Below are positions 52,569-61,595 of a DNA stretch of 64,000 nt, piece after piece. Made by a program: the position numbers and the translations under genes. How positions within the stretch are numbered: position 1 is the first letter of the stretch; every line of letters begins with the position of its first letter. This DNA comes from JAMLHH01 sp964653095 (GTDB lineage Bacteria > Bacteroidota > Bacteroidia > Chitinophagales > JADIYW01), in assembly GCA_964653095.1 (NCBI GenBank), contig CAZZEH010000016.1, forward strand, positions 10,532 through 74,531. Reading direction: 5' to 3'. The notes under the pieces are model-generated. The model was not told the DNA's origin and made no database searches. It was given only the letters and a program-made list of their open reading frames with translations.

Positions 52569-53486
52569 CTAAAAAAAGTATTCTATAAGTATTCCGGCAC
52601 ACAACAAAATGCCAAAAACCAAATGCAGTTGCGCAGTCATGACATCCAACATGGCAATAGAATTAGAATCATTCGGATTTCCGGAAGCCATCGTTTTAAT
52701 ATTTTTTACAGCTATCGGCATACTTAAGAATATCAACAATGTCCACCATGGCAAGAAATTAAATAAAACTGACAGAAATACAGACAGATATGCTCCTACA
52801 ATCAAAAAGTAATAATATATCTGCGAGCCTCTAAATCCTATTCTTATTGCCAGTGTAGTGATATTAGCTTCTAAATCATAAGAAATATCTCTCGCATTAT
52901 TGGCGTGAAGAATGGCGACAACCAAAAAACCTATCGGAAGTGAAATAACCAATATCTCCAAAAGTAAAGAATATGAACCGGTCAGGGCAAACACAGTTCC
53001 CAAAACGGTCAGAGGGGCAAAAGTGAGATAGATTAGGACGTCTCCCAATGCCCTATACTTAAAGGCTGTATAGAGATAAGCTGCTGCCAGCCCTATCAGA
53101 CCTATAATCAGCATGTCCAAACCTCTGAAATAGACCAGAATCAGACCGATAAGAAACAGAATAGCCAATGAGCCTATGCCCGCCCGAAGCACAGACTTGG
53201 GTCGAAGCAATTTATTAATGAGTACTCCGCTGGAACCAAAAGTTCCGGGGCGGTCCACCCTATTCACATAATCATAATAATCAGAAATTAAGTTTCCGCT
53301 AATCTGAAAAAGAGGTGCTCCCAATACAATCACAATCATCAGCAACCAAGGTACTTCTCCCGAATATCGGGTCAGCGTAATAATAGCTCCCAACAAGACA
53401 GGAATCACAATCGCGGTCAGTGAAAAGGGACGAATTGCCTGAAACCATATACTGACTTTGCTTCTTTCTGGACTTGCAATATTCAT
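52569..53486 (-). CDS. menA: 1,4-dihydroxy-2-naphthoate prenyltransferase
   Basis: 305 residues, about nine membrane helices, UbiA superfamily. First Asp-rich motif NLISDYYDYVNRVDRPG and second NNARDISYDLEAN, which bind Mg and prenyl diphosphate. It attaches the prenyl chain in menaquinone synthesis. It lies 22 bp after the transketolase C-terminal gene on the same strand. Confidence 0.93.
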   Translation of the reverse strand: MNIASPERSKVSIWFQAIRPFSLTAIVIPVLLGAIITLTRYSGEVPWLLMIVIVLGAPLFQISGNLISDYYDYVNRVDRPGTFGSSGVLINKLLRPKSVLRAGIGSLAILFLIGLILVYFRGLDMLIIGLIGLAAAYLYTAFKYRALGDVLIYLTFAPLTVLGTVFALTGSYSLLLEILVISLPIGFLVVAILHANNARDISYDLEANITTLAIRIGFRGSQIYYYFLIVGAYLSVFLSVLFNFLPWWTLLIFLSMPIAVKNIKTMASGNPNDSNSIAMLDVMTAQLHLVFGILLCAGILIEYFF

Positions 53487-53508
53487 ACCATGCTTTTTTA
53501 TAAAAAAT

Positions 53509-54474
53509 TTACTTTTTTCTGCTTAAAACTTTTTGAACTTTTTGAACAATGTCATTCGAAGACAAACCATATTTCTCCAGTAGTTGATCCGGCTTACCTG
53601 ACTCGCCAAAAGTATCCTGAACGGCCACAAATTCCTGAGGAGCAGGAAGGTGCCGGGCTAAAACACGGGCTACACTCTCACCCAAACCGCCGTTATACTG
53701 ATGTTCTTCGGCCGTAACCACACAACCTGTTTTTCCCACAGACTTCAAAATTGCCTCTTCGTCCAAAGGCTTGATGGTGTGCATATTAATGAGTTCGACA
53801 GAAATTCCTTTCTGTTCCAATTGTTTACCGGCCTCCACTGCCTGCCAAACCATATGCCCGCACGCAATAATTGTTACATCCTTTCCTTCGGATAAAATCT
53901 GAGCCTTCCCAATCTCAAAAGCATTATCTTCTGCCGGAGTGAAAATTGGCCAAGCAGGACGGCCAAATCTCAAATAACAGGGACCCTCCCAATCAATCAT
54001 GGCTTTAGTCGCCAGCCTTGTCTGGTTGTAATCCGCAGGAACAATCACTGTCATGCCCGGAAGCATTTTCATCATCCCTATATCCTCCAGGGTCTGGTGA
54101 GTCGCACCGTCTTCTCCTAAGGTCAGACCGGCATGTGAACAGGCAATTTTTACATTTTTATTGGAATAAGCCACTGATTGACGAATCTGGTCATAGACTC
54201 TGCTGGTACCAAAATTGGCAAAAGTAGTCGGAACAGGAATTTTTCCGGCAATTGCCAGCCCGGCAGCTACTCCAATCATATTGGCTTCTGCTATTCCCGC
54301 CTGAATAAACCGATCGGGAAAAGCTTCTATAAATTTATCAAGTTTTAGAGAACCCACTAAATCCGCACATAGAGTGACTACTTCGGGATTAGCCTGTCCT
54401 GCTTCGTAAATTCCCTGTCCAAAACCGGAACGGGTATCTTTTTTTTCTGTGTATGTTATATTTTGTAGTGACAT
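53509..54474 (-). CDS. Transketolase C-terminal subunit
   Basis: 321 residues: pyrimidine-binding domain (IQAGIAEANMIGVAAGLAIAG with the catalytic Glu, HAGLTLGEDGATHQTLEDI) and C-terminal domain (GHMVWQAVEAGKQLEQKGI). Split transketolases occur in many bacteria and archaea; with the upstream N-terminal gene, 30 bp away, this forms the complete enzyme of the pentose-phosphate pathway. Confidence 0.95.
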   Translation of the reverse strand: MSLQNITYTEKKDTRSGFGQGIYEAGQANPEVVTLCADLVGSLKLDKFIEAFPDRFIQAGIAEANMIGVAAGLAIAGKIPVPTTFANFGTSRVYDQIRQSVAYSNKNVKIACSHAGLTLGEDGATHQTLEDIGMMKMLPGMTVIVPADYNQTRLATKAMIDWEGPCYLRFGRPAWPIFTPAEDNAFEIGKAQILSEGKDVTIIACGHMVWQAVEAGKQLEQKGISVELINMHTIKPLDEEAILKSVGKTGCVVTAEEHQYNGGLGESVARVLARHLPAPQEFVAVQDTFGESGKPDQLLEKYGLSSNDIVQKVQKVLSRKK

Positions 54475-54504
54475 TTATTATCGCTTATCAGATTACAAAA
54501 AAAT

Positions 54505-55347
54505 CTAAAAATCTCCTAGGGTTTCTTCCAATTGTGTCAAGGCTCTTTCTACCTGTTCGGCATTCGGAGCATTGCCGTGCCATTTGTGGGTGCCCATCAT
54601 GTAATCCACGCCGAAACCCATTTCTGTTTTCATAATTATTGCAATCGGTTTGCCCTGCTTAGATTTAGACTTTGCCTCTTCCGTAACGGATAAAATATCT
54701 TCCATATCATTCCCATTCATCTCCAGTACTTCCCATCCAAAAGCTTTAAACTTACCGTGCAAATCTCCAAGAGTCATCACTTCATCTACCGGACCGTCTA
54801 TCTGAGCGTTATTGTAGTCCACGGTCAGTATCATATTGTCCAGTTTGTTGTGCGCTGCAAATTGAACAGCCTCCCAAATCTGTCCTTCCTGTAACTCTCC
54901 GTCGCCGGTCAGGACAAAAACCAATCGGTCATCCCCATTCATTTTTTTGGCAATGGCGACACCCGCGGCAACAGACACTCCCTGCCCCAAAGAACCGGAA
55001 GCCACACGCACTCCCGGGAGTCCTTCATGCGTAGTAGGGTGTCCCTGCAAACGCGTATTTAAGAATCTGAAAGTAGCCAATTCGCTTACCTCAAAGTAAC
55101 CACTCCTTGCCAATACGCTGTAAAAAACAGGAGAAATATGTCCGTTGGACAAAAAGAATACATCTTCATTTTCCCCATCCATATTAAAAGAGTTGTCGTG
55201 TTTTAATATGTGAAAATATAAAGCGGTAAGAAAATCCGCACAGCCCAAAGATCCGCCCGGATGCCCGCTTTTTGCATTGCCCACCATACGTATAATATCC
55301 CGTCTGACCTGAGAAGCAATACGCTTTAATTCATTTATTTCTGCCAT
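54505..55347 (-). CDS. Transketolase N-terminal subunit
   Basis: 280 residues with the thiamine-diphosphate-binding domain: KSGHPGGSLGCADFL, GSLGQGVSVAAGVAIA, and FVLTGDGELQEGQIWEA … DYNNAQIDGP. First gene of a probable three-gene unit with the C-terminal half and menA. Confidence 0.95.
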   Translation of the reverse strand: MAEINELKRIASQVRRDIIRMVGNAKSGHPGGSLGCADFLTALYFHILKHDNSFNMDGENEDVFFLSNGHISPVFYSVLARSGYFEVSELATFRFLNTRLQGHPTTHEGLPGVRVASGSLGQGVSVAAGVAIAKKMNGDDRLVFVLTGDGELQEGQIWEAVQFAAHNKLDNMILTVDYNNAQIDGPVDEVMTLGDLHGKFKAFGWEVLEMNGNDMEDILSVTEEAKSKSKQGKPIAIIMKTEMGFGVDYMMGTHKWHGNAPNAEQVERALTQLEETLGDF

Positions 55348-55852
55348 TTAAAAATGATTTGCAAATTATACACAAAGTTAGTGCTTTTATGCAGGCTTCA
55401 CCATATCAAAACTATTTATCTCTAAACTTTTAAAAGATAATTAATGTTTGGACTGAAGTTTTTAAAAGTGAAATCCGAAAAATGCAGGTGTAATAACTCA
55501 CTGTTCTGATAATTTAAAATCAAGAATTACTTCCGCTTAGTGAACAAATTAACGATTATCTGAATTCTTAGAAACAAGCTCTCACAGAATAACAAAATGG
55601 CCTCTTGCCATTTGCAATTATCACACAAAGTTTTACGGTTTAAGACGGAGAAATTATAATGACACGGAGCAAAATGGTTTTGGATAGAAGATAAAATTTT
55701 AATGTAAAGGGGTCAAATAATTAATGTTGGCTTTAAATTTCGACAGTTTATATTATCTTTTTGCAAAATGGGTTGGTACATTAAATCTATATGCATTTGA
55801 TTTTGTATCTTTGCGCGTCCATTTCAACACACACATTAATAAAAATACCATT
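55348..55852. other. Intergenic region with a small hairpin and a promoter
   Basis: No gene. A seven-base inverted repeat, AAATGGC/GCCATTT with a five-base loop, lies at 55595-55613 and has no T-run, so I do not call it a terminator. A TATCTTTG box lies at 55806-55813. An in-frame ATG at 55724 is not used as the start because no signal peptide would follow it. Confidence 0.5.
55806..55813 (+). promoter_or_regulatory. -7 box (TATCTTTG) before the secreted protein at 55853
   Basis: Exact TAnnTTTG match 39 bp before the ATG. No convincing -33 box at the usual distance. Confidence 0.5.
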
Positions 55853-57028
55853 ATGAATAAAAACTTGACACTTACAGTATTGGGCGTTTTATTTTTTAAC
55901 GTGCTGTCATTAACCGCTCAGATAAGAAATGTGGTCTATGATTTCCAAAAAAACACTTTTGACAATGACTACAATCTTCCGTCAGAAGAGCGTTTTACCA
56001 TGACAGGTTTTATTCACGAATCTGTACAACTCGTGGAACTGGAAATTTATCAGGGTCGAAACAAAAAAGGCGAATTGAAAGAGTATTATTCCGCCTATTG
56101 GTTAAAAGACAAATCAGATAAGGGCAATCAGTTTTATCTTTCTGTCAAAAAGCCACTGCGCCAAAATGAGAAGTACGATTTCAACCTTAAATTTTACAGA
56201 CTCATTTCAGAAGACGAGTCGGTTTACACCCAAGATGTAATCATATCAAGTGTAAAAAATTATTTAAGCTCTATCACAAGAAGTACTTCCAAACAGCTTA
56301 ATCTGGATATGGCATCCCAAAAAATTCAGGATGACCTGAATAGTATCGTTCGGGGCGGATTAGTCAAATACAGAACGAGAACGATGAAAACTTTCCCGGG
56401 ATTTTCAGATATTCTAATCAGACAGCTGAATGATTTATCCAACGTGAGCGGGGGGAGAGCAAAAGATATTATTAACGACGAAGACAATTCACTGTCGGCG
56501 GTGTATGAGCAAAAAGTAACTTCTATCCTCGCACAAGCAGAAATCGAAGTGGAGCAGTATCTCAATCAGGAAGTCCTCGTATTAGAAGAAGTCAAAACTG
56601 TAAATGACCATCCGACTGAAAAACAAAAAAATATTATTGCAATCAATGCCGGATATGGAGGTGCCTGGTTTGACGGGAATATGAAAAACTTCAATTACGG
56701 ACACGCCCCATACGCCGGCCTTTCATTCCCTTTGGGTAAAAAAGCATTCAGCAATAAATTTTGGAGCAATACCTCTATCTCCGCAGGAGTGTTTATACTC
56801 AACTTTAAAGATAAAAACGGAGACAAAATCAAAGGGCCTATTATCCAGCGTCCGATATATGTCGCATTGGGTTATAAGTTTTTCAGATTTCTGCGATTTA
56901 ACGCAGGGGCAGTTGTATTGGAAAAGAAAGAAGAAAATGACAAGTTTATCAATGCAGACAAGATATTTGTAAGACCTTTTGTCGGGTTGAGTTTAGAATT
57001 GAATTTTTGGACGGACTTCGCAAAATAA
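55853..57028 (+). CDS. Secreted protein, function unknown
   Basis: 391 residues from the ATG at 55853, which gives a signal peptide ending SLTAQ. The N-terminal half is mixed alpha/beta with a long helical stretch (about 150-260); the C-terminal 110 residues look like outer-membrane beta-strands (NAGYGGAWFDGNMKNF, GVFILNFKDKNG, FVGLSLELNFW). No family recognised. It lies 6 bp before the long OmpA-family gene and may be its partner. Confidence 0.65.
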   Translation: MNKNLTLTVLGVLFFNVLSLTAQIRNVVYDFQKNTFDNDYNLPSEERFTMTGFIHESVQLVELEIYQGRNKKGELKEYYSAYWLKDKSDKGNQFYLSVKKPLRQNEKYDFNLKFYRLISEDESVYTQDVIISSVKNYLSSITRSTSKQLNLDMASQKIQDDLNSIVRGGLVKYRTRTMKTFPGFSDILIRQLNDLSNVSGGRAKDIINDEDNSLSAVYEQKVTSILAQAEIEVEQYLNQEVLVLEEVKTVNDHPTEKQKNIIAINAGYGGAWFDGNMKNFNYGHAPYAGLSFPLGKKAFSNKFWSNTSISAGVFILNFKDKNGDKIKGPIIQRPIYVALGYKFFRFLRFNAGAVVLEKKEENDKFINADKIFVRPFVGLSLELNFWTDFAK

Positions 57029-57034
57029 TCGGAC

Positions 57035-60000
57035 ATGAGAAAAAGTAGTTATTTGATATACACAATGCTGCTGACCACTTTTTTGTCCATCCCTTATGTG
57101 ACAAAAGCGCAGTGGTACAAGTGGCATATCGGAGGAGGAATAGGTTCCATGTCATACTATGGAGATTTGTCGGATAAATTTGTCAGCGCCAATCAGCTGG
57201 AACTGGGTTATCACCTGTACGCAGAAAGGCTGTTAGCCAAAAGGAGCGGTATTTATCTGAGATTGGAATCTGTTAACGGACATCTTCTTGGAAGCGACCG
57301 CGCTCCGGGAGGTTGGGTAAACGGCACCTCAAAACATTTTGACCGGTCTCTAAACTTCCGAACTTCTGTACACGATCTGAATACCTCTGTCATTTTTTAT
57401 TTGGGAAGTTTCAAAAAGAAAGAACGGGAGCCTTTTATCAATGCCTATATCCGGGCCGGTATCGGAGTCGGGCTTTTTGATGTGTACGGAGACTTAAAAG
57501 ACTCTGAAGGAAATTTTTACAACTATTGGGAAGACGGAACAATCAGAACCCTACCCGAAAATGATGTAAATGCATCGGGAGCAGAAGTGATCCGTCGGGA
57601 CAATAAATATGAGACGAATCTGAGAAAGCTTGCTGTGGAAGAAAAGTACAATAAATTCAAATGGCAAATTCCGGTAGGTTTAGGGTTGAAAATGCGTCTC
57701 GGAGATATAGTATCTCTAATTATAGATGCACAATATACATTGGCGATGACAGACTATCTCGACAATGTAGGAGCGGGCAAAATATCCAGAGCGCTCACAA
57801 GCCCGGAGGCAATTTTCGCCGCAGACCCGACCGGTGTAATCGGTGACAATTATCGAAATTTAGGTAAATCCAACGGAAAAAATGACAGCTATCTGTATGT
57901 GAGCGCAGGTTTGAATTTTAACATAGGCAAAAACCTAAGACCAAAATTCAAGGTGCCGGTTTTTTATCCCGGGACCCGGAACTTGTACGTTCCCGCAGAA
58001 ACGGAAAAACCGGAATCATCGGATGATGATTATACGGAAATTTCAGAAACCGACATACTCTATACAGACAGTATTTTCAAAGTGGTTTTTGAAACTAACT
58101 ATGAAAGGTGGATTGACGAAGATAATCTTACGGCAGAACACACCGACTCTCTTTCTGTCACACAGAATGAAAAAAACGAAAACTATGTGATTACATACTA
58201 TTCTACAGAGAATGATTCTGTTATCGTATTAAAATCAGATACCGTTTATACAGACCCGATTAAAAAAACTCTGAGAAAAGGAACAGAATATTTTGGAGAG
58301 GCGCAGACAATAAATCCTGATTCACTTTTTGTCAATACTCAGACAGATATAGAAATTCAGATTGATTCGATTCAATTATTAGATGAAAGACTTCCGGCGT
58401 TCAGTGATTTTGACTCTATCGGGACAGAATTTATACAACCGGATTTTGATACTGTTTCGGCACAGGATTATTCAAAAATCCTAAGTGAATCCGATACCGC
58501 AATCACCGAAACAGAAGATATTCCGACGCTGGAGAAGACACAAAGTGCAGACCGTGTCAAAGTCGAAAGCTACGATACATTAACTGTAAAAGACACAGAA
58601 GAAATTCAAATACCGGAATTGGCAAAATCTGATTCTGCCATTGTTGAAATTCACGATATTCTCCTAACGCCAGTATCAGATGATATTTCCAAAATGGGTC
58701 CTGACACGTTAGCGCACACAGAGTCAGAAGTTAAAAAACCAGACACCATTACGGATAATACTTTAGAAGATAAAGTACAGTCTGTCACAGATTCCGTCCG
58801 CAATGCGGAAATAGAAGAGCTGAAGAATATGTTAAAAGAGTTGGGAGGCAATGCGGTTCAATCTTCCGATAAAACGGAAGATACCGTATCGTCTGTTCCG
58901 GCAAAAAAATCGGAGCCGGTGGTTAGTGAGCCTACTGACCAGACAGAATCGGCCATTCAATCCATTAATGAAAAACTTGGAGATATTCATTCACAAATCA
59001 GCAGAATTAAAGCAATAGAAGACTCCGTTAAATTCTACGGAGAGAGAAGTGATTCAAAAAATCAGAACAGATTTAAAGCTGTTCAGGACGACGAAAATAA
59101 AAAGTTACAGGGTAAAATTGATGAATTGGAGAAACATCTGAAAGCTATTGAAACAAGTAAGGCTGAAAAGAAAAGTGTGGACTCCATCATTAAAGTCATG
59201 CGCACCAAAGACGTCATAAGTGCTTTGATTGCTACAGGAGTTCTGACAAAAAAGATGGTCAAAAAATCAGCCCAAAAAGATGCGGATGAAACCAGAGAGA
59301 AAGGGCCAAGAGTAAAGGTCGGATTTAATTACAATAACGAACCGGGATACCTCGCCAGAAAGAAAGCTACTGTCATTCAAAATGAAAATGACAGTATCAC
59401 CTCCACTGTGGATACACTTTCTGTAAAAGAAGAAATCTCTGAGGAAGTGCAACTAAAAGATGAAGGTAATGCAGAACAAATATCCGGCAGTATAAAAGTT
59501 TCTGATACGGACCCGATTGAAAATGAAACTGTATCTCCAAAAAGCTCCGGTCAATTGCTTTCGGAAGAAAATGAACAGCTAAAAAAACAAATTGCAGACA
59601 TTCGAAATAGTCAGGACAGCCTGATTGCATTATTGAAAGCTATGCTAAGCCGGGAAGAAAAGCCTGCACCCACATCACAAATCATTCATACTTCTACAGT
59701 GGAGAAACAGGAAGACTATACTCAAATCATTGAAAATATCCTGAACCAACCAATCAGCAGAGTATTTTTCGCAGTAGGAAAATCGGAAGTAGAAAATCAG
59801 TACAAACTGAATTTGGATAGAATTGCCAATCAACTGAAAAACTATTCTGAACTCAGTGTGGAACTTAAAGGGTTTGCTGACCCTACCGGCAATGCAGCGT
59901 CTAACCTGAAACTGTCCGAAAAACGTGCGTTAGCGGTAAAAAACTATTTAGAATCTGTTCACAATATTTCTCCTTCAAGAATAAAAACTTTACCCGTTGG

Positions 60001-60064
60001 TCAGGAGAATGATTCAAAAAATCTGAATTATTCCCGGAGAGTGGAAGTGAAACTGATACGATAG
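57035..60064 (+). CDS. Very long OmpA-family protein
   Basis: 1009 residues: signal peptide ending TKAQ; beta-barrel of about 300 residues (GGGIGSMSYYGDLSDKF … YVSAGLNFNIGK); an acidic, Thr/Ser/Asp-rich linker of about 580 residues with few repeats; coiled-coil parts (NEKLGDIHSQISRIKAIEDS, SEENEQLKKQIADIRNSQDS); and an OmpA/MotB domain at the end (FAVGKSEVENQYKLNLDRIA, FADPTGNAASNLKLSEKRA). The end domain should bind peptidoglycan, anchoring the outer membrane. Unusually long because of the linker. Confidence 0.88.
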   Translation: MRKSSYLIYTMLLTTFLSIPYVTKAQWYKWHIGGGIGSMSYYGDLSDKFVSANQLELGYHLYAERLLAKRSGIYLRLESVNGHLLGSDRAPGGWVNGTSKHFDRSLNFRTSVHDLNTSVIFYLGSFKKKEREPFINAYIRAGIGVGLFDVYGDLKDSEGNFYNYWEDGTIRTLPENDVNASGAEVIRRDNKYETNLRKLAVEEKYNKFKWQIPVGLGLKMRLGDIVSLIIDAQYTLAMTDYLDNVGAGKISRALTSPEAIFAADPTGVIGDNYRNLGKSNGKNDSYLYVSAGLNFNIGKNLRPKFKVPVFYPGTRNLYVPAETEKPESSDDDYTEISETDILYTDSIFKVVFETNYERWIDEDNLTAEHTDSLSVTQNEKNENYVITYYSTENDSVIVLKSDTVYTDPIKKTLRKGTEYFGEAQTINPDSLFVNTQTDIEIQIDSIQLLDERLPAFSDFDSIGTEFIQPDFDTVSAQDYSKILSESDTAITETEDIPTLEKTQSADRVKVESYDTLTVKDTEEIQIPELAKSDSAIVEIHDILLTPVSDDISKMGPDTLAHTESEVKKPDTITDNTLEDKVQSVTDSVRNAEIEELKNMLKELGGNAVQSSDKTEDTVSSVPAKKSEPVVSEPTDQTESAIQSINEKLGDIHSQISRIKAIEDSVKFYGERSDSKNQNRFKAVQDDENKKLQGKIDELEKHLKAIETSKAEKKSVDSIIKVMRTKDVISALIATGVLTKKMVKKSAQKDADETREKGPRVKVGFNYNNEPGYLARKKATVIQNENDSITSTVDTLSVKEEISEEVQLKDEGNAEQISGSIKVSDTDPIENETVSPKSSGQLLSEENEQLKKQIADIRNSQDSLIALLKAMLSREEKPAPTSQIIHTSTVEKQEDYTQIIENILNQPISRVFFAVGKSEVENQYKLNLDRIANQLKNYSELSVELKGFADPTGNAASNLKLSEKRALAVKNYLESVHNISPSRIKTLPVGQENDSKNLNYSRRVEVKLIR

Positions 60065-60083
60065 TTTATACAGTAAAATTACG

Positions 60084-60236
60084 CTGCCCTATCCATCTGT
60101 GTCAGGAGCAGTACAGGGTGAGTGGTCACACTGGTGGCTGAGAAGTGATTTACCAGAGGCAGACGGTACTCTTAATAAGTTTCGCCAGAACAATTTCGAG
60201 GGAGCCTTCCGGCAGTTTTCCTTAAATACATTTTAA
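60084..60236 (+). pseudogene. C-terminal fragment of an unknown gene
   Basis: An open frame without a start reads LPYPSVSGAVQGEWSHWWLR … FEGAFRQFSLNTF and stops. It has protein-like composition with conserved-looking aromatic residues and is not in frame with the OmpA gene. I infer the tail of a lost gene, but no family is recognised. Confidence 0.4.
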
Positions 60237-60285
60237 AAAGATTAATTTAAAAAATTATCTTTACAAGATATAGGTAAATATATCA

Positions 60286-61050
60286 ATGGACTCTCTGATT
60301 ACCGTTAAAGTACAAGCTATATTGAATGCTATCAGCAAAACGGATGATTTTGACAGATTGAATGAAAGTGAAAGGCAGCAATATTATACCTATCTGAATG
60401 AATATGCGGAAAATCGCAACATCGTATTAATGCTGATCAATAAAACTACACTTGAATACGAAAGTGTATCTCCTAATTTTAATCAGTTTTGGGATTTACA
60501 TCCAATGGAAAAGATTACCTCTTTCAAAGCGATTTACCCTAAAGTGTTAGAGGATGTTCATGTGTTGGAAGAGTGCCTTAATGTCCATGAAAAACTTATG
60601 GAAAACTTTTCTGCTTCGGAGAACATGTATTTTAGCAGCACTTTATATGGAGCAAAAGCAACTACCATGAGTGGTCGCCCCATTCGTCTGGCATGGCATA
60701 TTGTCCCATTGGTACTGAACGGGCACAGACAGTCCAAAATACTCCTGTGCCATCAAAAAAATGTGCTGCATTTGATGGAAGGAAATAAATACTGGTTTCG
60801 CATCATGACGGATGAAAATGTATATACATGGTTTTCAGATAAGAGAAAGATAAGAAACAAAGAGATCGTCTCCAAGACTGAACTGGCATGTATCCGAAAT
60901 TGGGCTCTGGGTATGAAAGTTCGCGAAATTGCAATGCTGCAAAATATTAGTTCTCATACGGTCAATAATCATCTCAAAGCCGCCCGAAAAAGAGTAGGGG
61001 CACGCAACAATACCGCATTGGTAGAAATATGCGACCTCCTGGGGATATGA
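60286..61050 (+). CDS. PAS-like/LuxR-type transcriptional regulator
   Basis: 254 residues. The N-terminal 180 residues look PAS-like (NIVLMLINKTTLEYESVSPNFNQFW); the C-terminal 55 residues are a LuxR-type helix-turn-helix (LACIRNWALGMKVREIAMLQ, SSHTVNNHLKAARKRV). There is no receiver domain or signal peptide, so a cytoplasmic one-component regulator is likely. Targets unknown. A TATCTTTA near-match to a -7 box lies upstream. Confidence 0.85.
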   Translation: MDSLITVKVQAILNAISKTDDFDRLNESERQQYYTYLNEYAENRNIVLMLINKTTLEYESVSPNFNQFWDLHPMEKITSFKAIYPKVLEDVHVLEECLNVHEKLMENFSASENMYFSSTLYGAKATTMSGRPIRLAWHIVPLVLNGHRQSKILLCHQKNVLHLMEGNKYWFRIMTDENVYTWFSDKRKIRNKEIVSKTELACIRNWALGMKVREIAMLQNISSHTVNNHLKAARKRVGARNNTALVEICDLLGI

Positions 61051-61338
61051 ATTGATAGTCGGATTAGAGATGATTGACTAATGTCGCTTAGTTAAAGAGG
61101 GCTGAAGATAAATGACAATTCCGAAGGGATGCTATTATTGTAAAACGATATCATTTACGACAGACAAAATCCCGAAGGGATGGCATCGTAAAATGATAGT
61201 ATAGATAATGTCACTCCTTTGGAGTTGCTCTTCATCTGATTCTTTTTCTTATAATCATTTCATCCCTTCGGGATTATTTGGTTTTACAAGTTTTAAGATA
61301 TCAAATGGTAAATTATCGCGATTCACTTGCCGCCTCCT

Positions 61339-61367
61339 AAAAAAATAGCCATTTTGGCTATTTTTTT
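61339..61367. terminator. Hairpin terminator in leader copy A
   Basis: Perfect 13-base stem: seven A then TAGCCA, loop TTT, then TGGCTA and a run of eight T. It would stop transcripts coming from the LuxR-type gene and works in both directions. Confidence 0.85.
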
Positions 61368-61383
61368 TGATATATCTCCATTG

Positions 61384-61391
61384 TACATTTG
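61384..61391 (+). promoter_or_regulatory. -7 box (TACATTTG) in leader copy A
   Basis: Exact TAnnTTTG match, conserved in copy B at 63296. It probably belonged to the secreted gene that started at 61456 and may now serve the FAD oxidoreductase. Confidence 0.5.
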
Positions 61392-61455
61392 TGGAGCACT
61401 TGATGACGATTGGAAAACAGGTTTGTCGGTGTTTTCAAACTTCTAATAAAATATC

Positions 61456-61569
61456 ATGGGGAAGATATGCCGTTTCACATGTTTACTTGCTAACAACACT
61501 AACGGCACAATATACTTAACTCACATTTTCAAAGATTTTAACTATTCCTGCTATTGTGTGCCGGATTGA
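61456..61569 (+). pseudogene. Truncated 5' end of a secreted-protein gene
   Basis: A 37-codon frame starts MGKICRFTCLLA, close to the MKKIYRFACLLV that begins the secreted repeat protein at 63362; 25 of the first 36 bases match, and the DNA before both is duplicated. After about 12 codons the similarity ends. It is a paralogue cut short, 27 bp before the FAD oxidoreductase. Confidence 0.65.
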
Positions 61570-61595
61570 CAGAAAAAAATTAAAATAAACCACTT

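Larger units (their letters stand above)
61080..61440. repeat. Duplicated leader, copy A
   Basis: Matches 63061-63350 in the same orientation; the 80 bp around the hairpin and promoter box are almost identical. Copy A is about 70 bp longer because it carries extra units around GAAGGGAT. Both copies include ATCCC(TT/GA)(C/A)GGGAT-type palindromic elements, a hairpin and a TACATTTG box. Confidence 0.92.

Noticed and set aside
55595..55613. Terminator hairpin
   Set aside because: Seven-base stem without a following T-run and not placed after a gene end.
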